A stretch of DNA of 64,000 nucleotides. Source: DUAL01 sp964452095 (GTDB lineage: Bacteria > Bacteroidota > Bacteroidia > Flavobacteriales > BACL11). Below are positions 42,306-52,082 of this stretch, in pieces (within the stretch, counting starts at the first letter, position 1; each line of letters begins with the position of its first letter). The notes under the pieces are model-generated. The model ran no database searches, was not told the origin of the DNA, and saw nothing but the letters and a program-made list of their open reading frames with translations. The position numbers and the translations under genes are program-made. The DNA lies in the NCBI GenBank assembly GCA_964452095.1, contig CAYVKX010000001.1, forward strand, positions 1-64,000, given 5' to 3'.

Positions 42306-44705
42306 GTTTTTAATATTTTCTAAAAGTTTTATTTGCTCGGTGGAATGTTCTTTTTTCATTTCTGCTTTTAACCATTTCTTGCATTCTGGAATTTTGTATA
42401 ATTCATTCAGATATTTTTTGGCAGGATTTTTTAATCTTCTGTTAGGGTTGTACAAAGCAGTTAATAAATTCTCAAACAAATCTCTATTATAAATTCCTTT
42501 TGATTGGAGCAAACGAATTGCATTTGTTCTTGTCAAAAATTCATAAGAAGATGAGGTGAATTCAATTAATTGATCTGCCGCCATCACAGAATCGTTACTA
42601 AGTCCGTACTCTAATAGTAATCCTAATTTGCTAATTGAAAGTTTTCTTCCATAATCATTTTCTCCATCAACATTTCTATCAATATCTTGATACAAAAAAT
42701 CAGGATTAAAAGCAGTCAATTTTTTTAGGGCAACTTCTTTATTTCTATAAGACAAATCATCCAAAGCTTTCACAAAAAAATCAACATTATTTTCTGTAAT
42801 TTCTAACTTTTTTAGAATAGCATTTTTAACTTTAACATCATTTTGGCTTTTGTGTTTGTCTTTTAAATCCTCTATTAATAGTGCCACATCTTCTTCTTTC
42901 ATCTGATAGATTACTTCCGTTTTTAGTAAGTGAAACTCCTCTTTATTAAACAGCTGAAAAAGTAATCCTCTTTTTTTGGAGTATGTAATATCTCTTAAAG
43001 CAAAAAGCGCATCATATCTATCCAATAAATTCTCAGCACTTACTATTTGTGCTTTTAGCATATTTATAGGTTTTTCAAAACTTACATTTTTCAAAATTTT
43101 ATTGTCTGCATCAAATAGTACATAAGCCACTTTTTTGCCAAAAGGGACTTTTATTTTTACCACTTCCTTTTGCTTTTCAACCCATTCTTTTTTACTTATA
43201 AAAGAGCCATCAGTAAAATAAATTTCAAAAACAATTGGCATTTTAAAAAAGCTAACAAGCTCGGATGTATCCTGCAATTGCTCAATGGTAAAAGTTATTT
43301 CTTGCAGAGATTTTTTGTAGCTGACATTGTAGTTTGGCTCACCACCTCTGTAAATCCACTCCTCCCAAAACCAATCTAACGATAAGCCAAGAGTTTCGTG
43401 AAAAGCAATTAATAAATCCTCAGAATCTACATTTTGGTATGCGTGTTTTTCTAAATAATGCTTAATGGATTTTCGGTATTCTTCTTCACCAACCACATAT
43501 TTTAGCATATCTAAAACCATAGCTCCTTTTGGGTATTTTCGTACAGAACCAGAAAAAGAACAACCAATAGGATCGTTATTTTTAAGTGCTTCTTTCAGGG
43601 ATTTTTCTTTTGCTTTTCTTCTGGTGTTATCAAAATAATCTTTACCAAAAAACTCTTTTTCTACCATATAACCATAATAAGTAGCAAAACTTTCTTGCAG
43701 CCAATGATGAGAGGAAGTGCGAGCAGTTACACAATCGCCAAACCACTGATGAGCCAATTCGTGAGCATTTACATACACATAATTTATATCGTTAAAACTG
43801 ATAGAATCCACAAAATAAAAATCGCCAAAAAGAGTGGCGGTGGTGTTTTCCATAGCGCCATACATAAAATCTTGAACGGGAATTTGAGCATAACTTCCCC
43901 AAGGATAAGGCACATCAATTTCCTTTTCCAAATAGTCAAACATCTCTTTGCTCAAATGATAAGCGGAAGCAACTCTACTTTCCCAATCGGGATAATAATA
44001 CAAATTAAGTGGCGTGCCGTTTTCAGCTTCTTTTTTCAAAATATTGTACTCTCCAATTCCCAGCATTAAAAGGTAAGATGGCTGAGGTTTTGTCATTTTG
44101 TAGTGCCATTTTATCAAATCTCCTTCTTCTGTTTTATTAATCAAATTTCCGTTTGATAATACTTTATATTCTTTATCAAAATGCACTATGAGTTCGGTAA
44201 GGAGTTTGTCATTCATATCATCATAATGCGGAATCCAATGCCGATTATCAATACCTTGTCCTTGTGTCCAAATTTGTTTTCTGCTCAAATTTCTATCATC
44301 ATTCCAACCAATAAAATAAAGTCCTTTTCTAGGGAAACAATGATAATCTATTGTAATTGTATATTCATTTTCCCAACTTAAAGCATCCATAAATTTTAGG
44401 GTAATTCCTTTCTCATTTTTAGAAAAAATAATTTCTTTTTCATCCATTAAAACACTATGGATATTGATGCCAGGAGCATCCAAGAAAAGTGTGTCAATTT
44501 TGGCTTGAAGTGGAGTAAAAGTGAGTTTTACATTAGCAATTACTTTCCCAATATTTGGCTCAAAACTTAGTTCCAAAAGCATTTTTTGCATATCTACATT
44601 ATGCTCTCTTGGGGAGAGTTTATCATCTTTTACATACACTCTATTTTGACTAAAAATAGAAAGCGAAAAAGAACAAAAAAGTAAAAGAAAAAGTTTATTT
44701 TTCAT
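42303..44705 (-). CDS. M1 family zinc aminopeptidase, exported
   Basis: 800 aa. The signal peptide (LFLLLFCSFSLSIFS) is followed by the N-terminal beta domain and then GAMENTTATLF (substrate-binding exopeptidase motif) and HELAHQWFGD with the third zinc ligand in WLQESFATYY. C-terminal HEAT-like helical repeats fill about residues 540-800. Removes N-terminal amino acids from peptides, probably in the periplasm or outside. Its 5' end overlaps the NifU-like gene by 11 nt. Confidence 0.94.
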   Translation of the reverse strand: MKNKLFLLLFCSFSLSIFSQNRVYVKDDKLSPREHNVDMQKMLLELSFEPNIGKVIANVKLTFTPLQAKIDTLFLDAPGINIHSVLMDEKEIIFSKNEKGITLKFMDALSWENEYTITIDYHCFPRKGLYFIGWNDDRNLSRKQIWTQGQGIDNRHWIPHYDDMNDKLLTELIVHFDKEYKVLSNGNLINKTEEGDLIKWHYKMTKPQPSYLLMLGIGEYNILKKEAENGTPLNLYYYPDWESRVASAYHLSKEMFDYLEKEIDVPYPWGSYAQIPVQDFMYGAMENTTATLFGDFYFVDSISFNDINYVYVNAHELAHQWFGDCVTARTSSHHWLQESFATYYGYMVEKEFFGKDYFDNTRRKAKEKSLKEALKNNDPIGCSFSGSVRKYPKGAMVLDMLKYVVGEEEYRKSIKHYLEKHAYQNVDSEDLLIAFHETLGLSLDWFWEEWIYRGGEPNYNVSYKKSLQEITFTIEQLQDTSELVSFFKMPIVFEIYFTDGSFISKKEWVEKQKEVVKIKVPFGKKVAYVLFDADNKILKNVSFEKPINMLKAQIVSAENLLDRYDALFALRDITYSKKRGLLFQLFNKEEFHLLKTEVIYQMKEEDVALLIEDLKDKHKSQNDVKVKNAILKKLEITENNVDFFVKALDDLSYRNKEVALKKLTAFNPDFLYQDIDRNVDGENDYGRKLSISKLGLLLEYGLSNDSVMAADQLIEFTSSSYEFLTRTNAIRLLQSKGIYNRDLFENLLTALYNPNRRLKNPAKKYLNELYKIPECKKWLKAEMKKEHSTEQIKLLENIKN

Positions 44706-45288
44706 TTGCTATCACCTGAATATCAGGATTTAGTTTTTGTTTTAATAAAGATTCAATTCCACCTTTAAGCGTACTAGTTGCTGATGGACAACCACTGCAA
44801 GCGCCTTTCAAATCCACACAAACAATATTATCTTTATAATAATTAAGTGTGATTGCTCCACCATCTCCTTCAACTGCTGGCTTAATGTATTGATTTAATA
44901 TTGCTTCCACTTCTTTCTCGCTCTCATTGAATTCTCGTATAGTTAATTCCTTACTTTCAGGGTTAATACTTTCAGTTGAGTTTTCTGATTTTATATGTTC
45001 AGTATAATTCTTTACTTCATTACTATTAAGATGATCAGCAATAAATATTCTGAGTTGCATTGCAATATCTTCCCATTGAATTGCATCAGTTTTTGAAATA
45101 GAAATAAAGTTATAACTTAAATAAATGCTTTTTACAAAAGGAAATTTTAACAACTCCTCAGCAATAGAAATCCCTTGTGCTTCTTGGGGTGTAGCTGCCT
45201 CTATACTTTTATCTGCCAACATTCTATTTGCAACAAATTTCATTACTTCCGGGTTTGGAGTGCTTTCAGCATAGATACTATAATTCAT
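44695..45288 (-). CDS. NifU-like iron-sulfur scaffold/carrier (Nfu type)
   Basis: 197 aa. An N-terminal NFU1 domain (YSIYAESTPNPEVMKFVANR) and a C-terminal NifU domain (YIKPAVEGDGGAITL, with the cluster-binding GACSGCPSAT, CxxC). Delivers Fe-S clusters to target proteins; the Fe-S-rich Kor and complex I encoded nearby are plausible clients. The start is taken at 45288 (MNYSIY), as a TAnnTTTG element at 45305-45312 lies inside the longer frame. Confidence 0.92.
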   Translation of the reverse strand: MNYSIYAESTPNPEVMKFVANRMLADKSIEAATPQEAQGISIAEELLKFPFVKSIYLSYNFISISKTDAIQWEDIAMQLRIFIADHLNSNEVKNYTEHIKSENSTESINPESKELTIREFNESEKEVEAILNQYIKPAVEGDGGAITLNYYKDNIVCVDLKGACSGCPSATSTLKGGIESLLKQKLNPDIQVIANEK

Positions 45289-45294
45289 AATGTT

Positions 45295-45302
45295 TACTTT
45301 TG
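45295..45302 (+). promoter_or_regulatory. -7 element TACTTTTG of the carbonic-anhydrase-like gene
   Basis: TAnnTTTG match ending 24 nt before the ATG at 45327; supports that start over the Met at 45300, which lies inside this element. Confidence 0.5.
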
Positions 45303-45304
45303 TG

Positions 45305-45312
45305 CAAAAATA
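45305..45312 (-). promoter_or_regulatory. -7 element TATTTTTG of the NifU-like gene
   Basis: Minus-strand TAnnTTTG match 16 nt before the start at 45288; a second copy of the same octamer lies at 45317-45324. Confidence 0.5.
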
Positions 45313-45326
45313 CAAACAAAAATAGT

Positions 45327-45842
45327 ATGGCATTAATTAAAAGTGTAAAAGGTAAATCACCAATTTTTGGAGCGAATGTATATCTAGCAGAAAACGCAAC
45401 AGTTGTTGGGGAAGTTGAATTGGGAGAGGATTGTAGCGTGTGGTTTTCGGCAGTGGTAAGAGGTGATGTAAATTCCATAAAGATGGGGAACAAAGTAAAT
45501 ATTCAAGATGGTGCAGTTGTGCATTGTACTTATAAAAAAGCGGCTACTGTTCTTGGGAATAATGTTTCAGTTGGACATAATGCATTGGTTCACGGCTGCA
45601 CAATTAAAGACAATGTACTTATTGGAATGGGTGCAATTGTAATGGATGGAGTGGTAGTTGAAAGCAACTCAATAGTTGCTGCTGGAGCTGTTGTTCTAGA
45701 AGGAACACATATAGAATCTGGAGCGATTTATGCGGGAGTTCCTGCCAAAAAAGTAAAAGATTTAGATGAAGAACAAACAGCAATATTGATTGAGGGAATT
45801 TCAGATAATTATGTGCTTTATTCTTCTTGGTTTAAAGATTAA
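45327..45842 (+). CDS. Gamma-carbonic-anhydrase family protein
   Basis: 171 aa left-handed beta-helix trimer protein (YrdA/PaaY-like). Hexapeptide repeats run over most of the length. Metal-binding His are seen in VVHCTYKK and VGHNALVHGCTI, with WFSAVVRGDVNSI before them. The end is an alpha helix. Possible zinc or iron carbonic anhydrase; activity is unproven for many members. Its 3' end overlaps murI by 4 nt (convergent). Confidence 0.9.
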   Translation: MALIKSVKGKSPIFGANVYLAENATVVGEVELGEDCSVWFSAVVRGDVNSIKMGNKVNIQDGAVVHCTYKKAATVLGNNVSVGHNALVHGCTIKDNVLIGMGAIVMDGVVVESNSIVAAGAVVLEGTHIESGAIYAGVPAKKVKDLDEEQTAILIEGISDNYVLYSSWFKD

Positions 45843-46639
45843 ATAAACAGATTTACTTCTTCTAATTTGATATTTTCTTGAAAGAAAAATTGAGCGCTTT
45901 TTTCAAATGATTCTGTGTAATTAGAAACATAAAAATGATGTTCAGTTTTAGCTGTATCATTTAGTAGATTCTTGTTTTTAAGCTCGATTGAAATATGATT
46001 TGCAACTATAGTTGCTGAGTCAATTACATTTACTTTCCCTTTATAATAATCTTTAATTTCAGTATGAATTAAAGGGTAATGTGTGCAAGCCAAAATCAAA
46101 TGATTAATATTCTGTAAAACAGGATTTGCTAAATAATTGGCAATTACTGTGTGGCTAATTTCCTCATTGACAAATCCTTCTTCTATCATAGGGGCTAGAA
46201 GTGGAGTTGCTAAGGAAACCACTTTTGCACTTTTGCATTCTGCTTTTATTTTTGCTTCATAAATGCCAGAACTAATGGTTGCTTTTGTACCGATTACTCC
46301 TATCTTATAATCAGAACAAATTTTCACTACTTCTTTGGCAACAGGAATAATTACATTAAAAACTGGAGTATTTATTGCAGTGTCATAAACACTTTCATCA
46401 GCTACTGAGGATGCTGAATTACATGCAATAACAATTGTTTTACATTGTTTTTCAATTAAGAATGTAATAATTTTTCTACTAAAACTCTGTATTGCTTCTT
46501 TTGATTTTTCTCCATAAGGCAAATGCTCAGTGTCTCCAAAGTAGATGATATCTTCATTAGGAAGAGCTTTTGTTATTGCATTAGCAACTGTAAGTCCACC
46601 AATTCCTGAGTCAAAAATTCCAATAGGGGAGTTTTTCAT
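45839..46639 (-). CDS. murI: Glutamate racemase
   Basis: 266 aa; supplies D-glutamate for peptidoglycan. IGIFDSGIGGLTVANAI and YFGDTEHLPYGEKS are at the N-terminus. The two catalytic Cys are in VIACNSASSVADE and LACTHYPL. The start at 46639 (MKNSPIG) is chosen; the Met at 46663 would place the gene inside the upstream terminator. Confidence 0.95.
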   Translation of the reverse strand: MKNSPIGIFDSGIGGLTVANAITKALPNEDIIYFGDTEHLPYGEKSKEAIQSFSRKIITFLIEKQCKTIVIACNSASSVADESVYDTAINTPVFNVIIPVAKEVVKICSDYKIGVIGTKATISSGIYEAKIKAECKSAKVVSLATPLLAPMIEEGFVNEEISHTVIANYLANPVLQNINHLILACTHYPLIHTEIKDYYKGKVNVIDSATIVANHISIELKNKNLLNDTAKTEHHFYVSNYTESFEKSAQFFFQENIKLEEVNLFI

Positions 46640-46652
46640 GATATAAAAGTAT

Positions 46653-46682
46653 AAAAAAAGCACCCTAAGTGGTGCTTTTTTT
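46653..46682 (-). terminator. Terminator behind the ompH genes
   Basis: Stem AAGCACC/GGTGCTT with A-run and T-run on each side (symmetrical), loop CTAAGT. On the minus strand it ends the bamA-ompH transcript before murI. Confidence 0.9.
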
Positions 46683-46698
46683 ATTGATGTTTTTTTGA

Positions 46699-47196
46699 TT
46701 AGAGTCCTAACTTCTTTTTTACAAGCCCTATTACATTTTCACTTTCTTTAGCATAAAGGATACTTCCCATACTTGAATCAAAAATATAAGTGAATTTCCC
46801 TTCTTTAGCAACATCTTCAATAGCTGTTCTTGCCTTTGTTAAAATTGGCTCTAAAAGTTCTTGTTCTTTTTGCTGCAAAGCATTTTGGGCATTTTGTTGG
46901 AAAGATTGAATTCTTTGTTCCAAGCCAGTAATTTCTGCAATTTTATCTTGCTTTACCAAATCGGTATAAGTAGCTTCATTTGCTTGATATTCTTGTACGC
47001 TTGCTTGGTATTCTGATTGCATTGCCCCTAATTGCGACTCTAAGCTTTTAGCGAAAGTTTGTAATTCTCCTTCAGCAGTTTTCTTTTCAGGCATTAAGGA
47101 TAGCAATTCGCTAGAATCGATATAACCAAACTTGCTTTGCGCAAAAGTACTAACACTTAAAAGTGCTAGAAAGCTTAAAATTAGTAATTTTTTCAT
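46699..47196 (-). CDS. OmpH/Skp family periplasmic chaperone (second copy)
   Basis: 165 aa with signal peptide (LLILSFLALLSVSTFAQS). KFGYIDSSELLSLMPEKKTAE starts the mature part; the middle is a long coiled-coil (tentacle) with many Gln/Glu; the C-terminus IFDSSMGSILYA folds back into the core. Holds unfolded outer-membrane proteins on their way to BamA. It follows a related gene by 26 nt. Confidence 0.9.
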   Translation of the reverse strand: MKKLLILSFLALLSVSTFAQSKFGYIDSSELLSLMPEKKTAEGELQTFAKSLESQLGAMQSEYQASVQEYQANEATYTDLVKQDKIAEITGLEQRIQSFQQNAQNALQQKEQELLEPILTKARTAIEDVAKEGKFTYIFDSSMGSILYAKESENVIGLVKKKLGL

Positions 47197-47222
47197 TTTT
47201 GTAATTGTTTTTGTGTTATTAA

Positions 47223-47741
47223 TTATTTTATGTAACCCATATTTTCCAAGATTTTATCGCTTTTATCCAAATTAGGATTAGAATAAAGCATTATCAAATC
47301 GCTTGAGCTATCAAAAATTACAGCATATTTCTTGTTGGCTGCTAACTGTTGAATAGCATCATATACTTTATCTTGAATTGGCTTGATAAGTTCTTGTCGT
47401 TTTCCATACAAATCGCCTTCTGGTCCAAAATATTTTTTTTGTAAATCTTTTGCCGATTTTTCTTTTGCAATTATTGCACCTTCTCTTTTTGCTTTCATCT
47501 CATCTGTTAGCAAAACTTCTTGCTTTTGATAATCGCGATACATCTTATCTACTTCCGCATAAATGGCTTCAATTTCTTCTTGCCACTGCTTAGAAATTTC
47601 ATCTAATTTATCTTGCGCTTGATTAAATTCCGGAATATTATTCAGAATATAATCGGTATCTACATAAGCGAATTTTTGTGCTTGTGAAATGTTAATTGCT
47701 AAAAAGCTAACGGCTAAAACTAAAAGTATTTTTTTACTCAT
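47223..47741 (-). CDS. OmpH/Skp family periplasmic chaperone (first copy)
   Basis: 172 aa with signal peptide (ILLVLAVSFLAINISQAQ). Mature part begins KFAYVDTDYILNNIPEFNQA, the Skp core, followed by the coiled-coil tentacles. The start at 47741 (MSKKILL) fits the signal peptide; a Met at 47786 adds 15 residues. Directly behind bamA (76 nt). Tandem ompH genes are the rule in Bacteroidota. Confidence 0.9.
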   Translation of the reverse strand: MSKKILLVLAVSFLAINISQAQKFAYVDTDYILNNIPEFNQAQDKLDEISKQWQEEIEAIYAEVDKMYRDYQKQEVLLTDEMKAKREGAIIAKEKSAKDLQKKYFGPEGDLYGKRQELIKPIQDKVYDAIQQLAANKKYAVIFDSSSDLIMLYSNPNLDKSDKILENMGYIK

Positions 47742-47817
47742 CTTAAATTGATTTTTAACTGAATTCGTGAATATTTTATATTTCATAATTTATCTTTTTA
47801 AAAGTTTACAAATATAA

Positions 47818-50349
47818 TTAAAATTGTTGACCAATTGAAAAATGGAACTGACCTCCATTAGCATCCGGATTTCCAGGAATTTCATCTAGTCCCCAGCCAT
47901 AATCTAAACCCATCATCCCAAACATTGGAAGCATAATTCTTACTCCAAATCCTGCAGAACGCTTCACTCCAAACGGATTAAAAGAATCAAAATTGTCCCA
48001 AGCATCTCCCGCTTCCAAAAACCCTAAGGCATACACAGTGGAGGCAGGATTTAAACTTATTGCGTACCTTAATTCAGCCGTATATTTATTATAAATGGTT
48101 CCTCCCGTTTGAGGGGATAAAGAATTGCTACTATACCCTCTAAGTGCCACTAATTCTCTTCCGTCCATTACATAACCATAGCCGCTTAAACCATCTCCAC
48201 CTACATAATATCTTTCGAAAGGAGCAATTCCCAAGCTGCTATTATATGCTCCCAAAAGTCCCATTTCAATTCTTGTTCCAAGTACCAATTTATCGGTAAA
48301 AGCAGTAAACCAAGATGATTTCCATTTCCATTTATAATATTCTATCCAGCCATATTTTTTTTGATCAGAAATAGTGGAATAATCATCCACTCCATCAAAT
48401 AATGAATAAGGAGGAGTTACTTTCAAGCTAAGCGAAAAATTAGATCCTTTTCTAGGGAAAGTTGGTTGATCCACCGAATTTCTACCAAGCGTAATTCCAT
48501 AACTCATATTATTGGAAAAGCCATTTTTAAAAGAAAAGAAAGATTGAGAATTTTGTAATTCGTATTGCTGAAAATTAATATTCTGAAAAAGAGTAAAATA
48601 ATCATCAGGATATTTCAGTCTTTTCCCAAGTCCAATTGTAGCTCCTGTAATTTCAATTGCCTCCCTGTCATCTCCTGTTTGCCCATTGGATGAAACTGAT
48701 TTGTACAAAGAAACCGTAAGTGAAGTTGGGCGTTTTCCTCCTAGCCAAGGTTCGGTAAAAGAGATGTTGTAATTCTGATAATAAATTCCATTGGAAGATG
48801 CCGTTAAGGAAAGTTTTTGCCCATCACCAGCAGGAAGTGGAGTCCAAGCATCTTTTTTAAACATATTTCGTGCCGAGAAATTATTAAACACCAAGCCCAA
48901 AGAACCAACCACTCTTCCGGCTCCCCATCCTCCTTGTAAATTAATCTGATCAGAAGATTGTTCTTCTACCAAATAATTCACATCAACCGTGTGTTTTATT
49001 GGGTCAGGATCAATATCAACATTTAGTTTTTCTTCATTAAAGTATCCTAGTTGAGCTAACTCCCTTTGAGAACGAATAATATTGGATCTGTTAAATAAAT
49101 CTCCAGGTTTTGTTCTAATCTCTCGCATCACCACATGATCGTTTGTTTTACTATTTCCAGAAACGGTAATTCTATTTAATCGGGCTTGCTTGCCTTCATA
49201 AATTCTTATTTCTAAATCAATAGAATCGTTATTGGTAGCAACTTCCACAGGAGTAATATTAAAGAATAAATAGCCATCATCTAAATATAAAGAGCTAATA
49301 TCCGTTCCATTCGGATTGCCGTAAAGTCTAGAATTCAAAACGCTTTGGTCAAAAATATCACCCTTATCTATGCCGAGTAATTTATCCAAATCTTCATTGC
49401 TAAATTTCTGATTTCCCACCCAACTTACATTTTTAAAATAATAAGGATTTCCTTCATTAATTGTAAGTTCGATTGTAAGAGTGTTATCGGAATTTAAGTA
49501 AGTGGTATCGCTAATAATTCTCGCATCTCGAAATCCTTTTTCATTGTATTTTGTAATGATGCTATTTTTGTCGGCTTCATATGCATCATCCAAAAATTTT
49601 GACGCCTTAAAAATTCGATACCATTTCTTTTCTTTGGTATCTTTCATAGTTCTTTTTAGCTTGCTTTCGGATATAATATACGGTTGTTCTTTTCCGAAAA
49701 TAGTTTTTGTTTTAGTATCTCTTTCTTTTAGCCCTATAAATTTTATCTCCCCTATTTTTACTTTCTTTTTCTTATTGATGTTGAAAATTAAAACTGCTGA
49801 ATTTACTAGGGTAGAATCACTTGTTTGTGTACTGCTTACCTCAACATTTAAAAATCCTTTTTCAATAAAATAATCCTTTATTTTTTGCTCACTATTATTG
49901 ATTAAATTTTGGGTAAGAATTTTCCCCTTCATCAATTTCAATCTTTCTTTTATAGTAGTAATATCCGATTTTTTGGTTTTCCCGACAAACTTAAATTTTG
50001 ATAATCTTTTATGTTCTTGCAGATGAAAATCTAAGAAGATACTATTTCCTTGTATTTTAGTTGCTGAAATTTTGATATCGGCAAAAAGTCCTTGCTTCCA
50101 AAGTTTTTTAATAGCAGTACTTATCTGCTCTCCCGGTACTATTATTTTACCTCCAACTTCCAAGCCAGAAATACTAATAAGCGTTTTATGATCCAGAAAT
50201 TTTGTTCCAGAAACGGTAATTCCACCAATAATATATTCGGTAGGGTTGGCATAATCAATTGCAGACAAATCCTTATGCAAGGAAACCTGTGCTTTTAAAG
50301 ATGTAATTGCCAATACAAAGGCAAAAAGAATTATTATTTGTTTCTTCAA
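47818..50349 (-). CDS. bamA: Outer-membrane protein assembly factor BamA
   Basis: 843 aa Omp85 protein. Signal peptide, then five POTRA domains (about residues 40-440) and a 16-strand barrel with the lid-loop region (about 690-760; YYVGGDGLSGYGYVMDGREL) and a C-terminal Phe (FHFSIGQQF). Essential for folding barrels into the outer membrane. It starts 3 nt after uppS and is followed by its chaperone genes. Confidence 0.96.
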   Translation of the reverse strand: MKKQIIILFAFVLAITSLKAQVSLHKDLSAIDYANPTEYIIGGITVSGTKFLDHKTLISISGLEVGGKIIVPGEQISTAIKKLWKQGLFADIKISATKIQGNSIFLDFHLQEHKRLSKFKFVGKTKKSDITTIKERLKLMKGKILTQNLINNSEQKIKDYFIEKGFLNVEVSSTQTSDSTLVNSAVLIFNINKKKKVKIGEIKFIGLKERDTKTKTIFGKEQPYIISESKLKRTMKDTKEKKWYRIFKASKFLDDAYEADKNSIITKYNEKGFRDARIISDTTYLNSDNTLTIELTINEGNPYYFKNVSWVGNQKFSNEDLDKLLGIDKGDIFDQSVLNSRLYGNPNGTDISSLYLDDGYLFFNITPVEVATNNDSIDLEIRIYEGKQARLNRITVSGNSKTNDHVVMREIRTKPGDLFNRSNIIRSQRELAQLGYFNEEKLNVDIDPDPIKHTVDVNYLVEEQSSDQINLQGGWGAGRVVGSLGLVFNNFSARNMFKKDAWTPLPAGDGQKLSLTASSNGIYYQNYNISFTEPWLGGKRPTSLTVSLYKSVSSNGQTGDDREAIEITGATIGLGKRLKYPDDYFTLFQNINFQQYELQNSQSFFSFKNGFSNNMSYGITLGRNSVDQPTFPRKGSNFSLSLKVTPPYSLFDGVDDYSTISDQKKYGWIEYYKWKWKSSWFTAFTDKLVLGTRIEMGLLGAYNSSLGIAPFERYYVGGDGLSGYGYVMDGRELVALRGYSSNSLSPQTGGTIYNKYTAELRYAISLNPASTVYALGFLEAGDAWDNFDSFNPFGVKRSAGFGVRIMLPMFGMMGLDYGWGLDEIPGNPDANGGQFHFSIGQQF

Positions 50350-50352
50350 TGT

Positions 50353-51093
50353 TTAGTTTTTTATTTGCTCTCCACTTTTTCCAAATCTTCTCTCTCTTTT
50401 TTGATAATCAATAATTGCATCTATCAAATCACTTTTTCTAAAATCAGGCCATAAAGTATCGGTAAAATACAATTCTGAATAAGCAATTTGCCAAAGTAAA
50501 AAATTACTAATTCTGTGCTCACCACTTGTTCTTATCAAAAGTTCAGGGTCAGGAACGCTATTTGTAGTTAGATATTGCTGAAAAGTATCTTCATTTATTT
50601 CTGTTTTCAATATATTATTTCTTGCATCCGCCACAATATTTTTCATAGCATTTACTATCTCCCATCTTCCACTATAGCTTAGTGCTAAAATAAGTGTCAT
50701 TCGCTTATTCCCACTTGTTTTTTTAATGGCTTCATCTAATTCTTTTTTGCATTTTTTTGGCAGTTGCTCCAGATTTCCAATGGCTTGGAGGCGAATATCA
50801 TTTTCCATCAAAGTTTTGGTTTCTTTATTGATGGTGGAGATAAGCAAAGTCATTAGTGCATTTACTTCCTTTTCGCTTCTATTCCAGTTTTCAGTAGAAA
50901 AAGCATAAAGCGTAAGGTATTTTATTCCAATTTCTGCTGCTGTTTCTACAGTTTCTCGCACAGCTTTCACACCATTTTTATGCCCAAAAACCCGGAATTT
51001 CCCTTTGCGTTCTGCCCATCTGCCATTGCCGTCCATTGTAATAGCAATATGCTGGGGTAAATTTTCTTTATCTATTTGCTGGGTCAACACCAT
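50353..51093 (-). CDS. uppS: Isoprenyl transferase (undecaprenyl diphosphate synthase)
   Basis: 246 aa cis-prenyltransferase making the lipid carrier for peptidoglycan and O-antigen. IAITMDGNGRWAERKGKFRV is the catalytic Asp region; LTLYAFSTENWNRSE and PDPELLIRTSGEHRISNFL complete the active site. Middle of the porG-uppS-bamA cluster. Confidence 0.97.
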   Translation of the reverse strand: MVLTQQIDKENLPQHIAITMDGNGRWAERKGKFRVFGHKNGVKAVRETVETAAEIGIKYLTLYAFSTENWNRSEKEVNALMTLLISTINKETKTLMENDIRLQAIGNLEQLPKKCKKELDEAIKKTSGNKRMTLILALSYSGRWEIVNAMKNIVADARNNILKTEINEDTFQQYLTTNSVPDPELLIRTSGEHRISNFLLWQIAYSELYFTDTLWPDFRKSDLIDAIIDYQKRERRFGKSGEQIKN

Positions 51094-51116
51094 TATATTT
51101 TATAAAGAAAAAAGGA

Positions 51117-52019
51117 TTAATAGTTGCACTTTGAAGTTTCCGACAAGAGTTTGAAGGAAAGCGTGATACCAGTAAAAGTGTACCAATCGTTATTTTTGGA
51201 GTTTCCTCTTTGTGTATCTTTCCCTCTTGATTGCCATTGAGAATTCCATTGTTTGTAAGGGTCTCCATCAGAATTTAAAACATCAATATTTTTATCAGAC
51301 ATTTCTATTGCAAGAGTACTCATATCAATTAAATTTCCGCCAGGATATGTAGTGCTTACATCATCCAAATAATCGGTAAAAGTTTTTCGTATTCCGTATT
51401 CAATTATAATATTGAAAGTTTTATTTACGGCAATTTTCACTCCTCCTCCCATAGGTATAGAAAACTGAGTAAGTGCATATTTTTTTCTATCAGGAAATGC
51501 GGTTGTTCCTTGCCCTTCAGTTCCTAAAGGCTGTAAATCCACCCAATCACCATTGTTGGCTTCCGCTTGCGGATTAAACCTAAATATTGAAACTCCCGCA
51601 AAGACAAAAGGAGTCCAAGGATAGAGGGAGTTTCCAGTTTCGTATGGTAAAAAGTTAAATTCTACTTGCCCAGAAAGCTCGTAAATTGGCGAGCGAAAAT
51701 GTAAATTTCTATTAAAAAGAGAAGTGTCGTTTGTGTTTCTATTATCATTCCCTCTAATTAATCCTAAAAGTAATTCTCCTTTTACGGTTATTCTTCTATC
51801 AACATTTTTTCGCACTACAATACCGCCACTTGGCATCATATAATCGAAATGTTTGCTATTAATATCTCCCAAATAATAGGAGCCACCAGCCATAATTCCA
51901 ATTTCGGTAGAAGATACTACTTGTGCTTTTGTACTAGAAGTAGAAAATAAAAAGCATAGAAAAAAAACAGTAATAATTATACTATTTTTAAGCGTGTTGT
52001 GTTGAAGTGTTTTAATCAT
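51117..52019 (-). CDS. porG: PorG-like (DUF6089) outer-membrane protein
   Basis: 300 aa. Signal peptide (SIIITVFFLCFLFSTSSTKAQ) and an 8-strand barrel-like mature part beginning EIGIMAGGSYYLGDINSKHF, typical for DUF6089, with GIRKTFTDYLDDVSTTY towards the end. In Porphyromonas the same protein family (PorG) belongs to the type IX secretion system and its gene precedes uppS and bamA, the order seen here. The start at 52019 (MIKTLQH) is chosen, with an alternative at 52046. Assignment is by family and context. Confidence 0.75.
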   Translation of the reverse strand: MIKTLQHNTLKNSIIITVFFLCFLFSTSSTKAQVVSSTEIGIMAGGSYYLGDINSKHFDYMMPSGGIVVRKNVDRRITVKGELLLGLIRGNDNRNTNDTSLFNRNLHFRSPIYELSGQVEFNFLPYETGNSLYPWTPFVFAGVSIFRFNPQAEANNGDWVDLQPLGTEGQGTTAFPDRKKYALTQFSIPMGGGVKIAVNKTFNIIIEYGIRKTFTDYLDDVSTTYPGGNLIDMSTLAIEMSDKNIDVLNSDGDPYKQWNSQWQSRGKDTQRGNSKNNDWYTFTGITLSFKLLSETSKCNY

Positions 52020-52082
52020 TAGTTTTAAAAAATTCTCATCAGGCAAATATAGAGTTATTTCAATTTTTTGGGCTTTATTGTA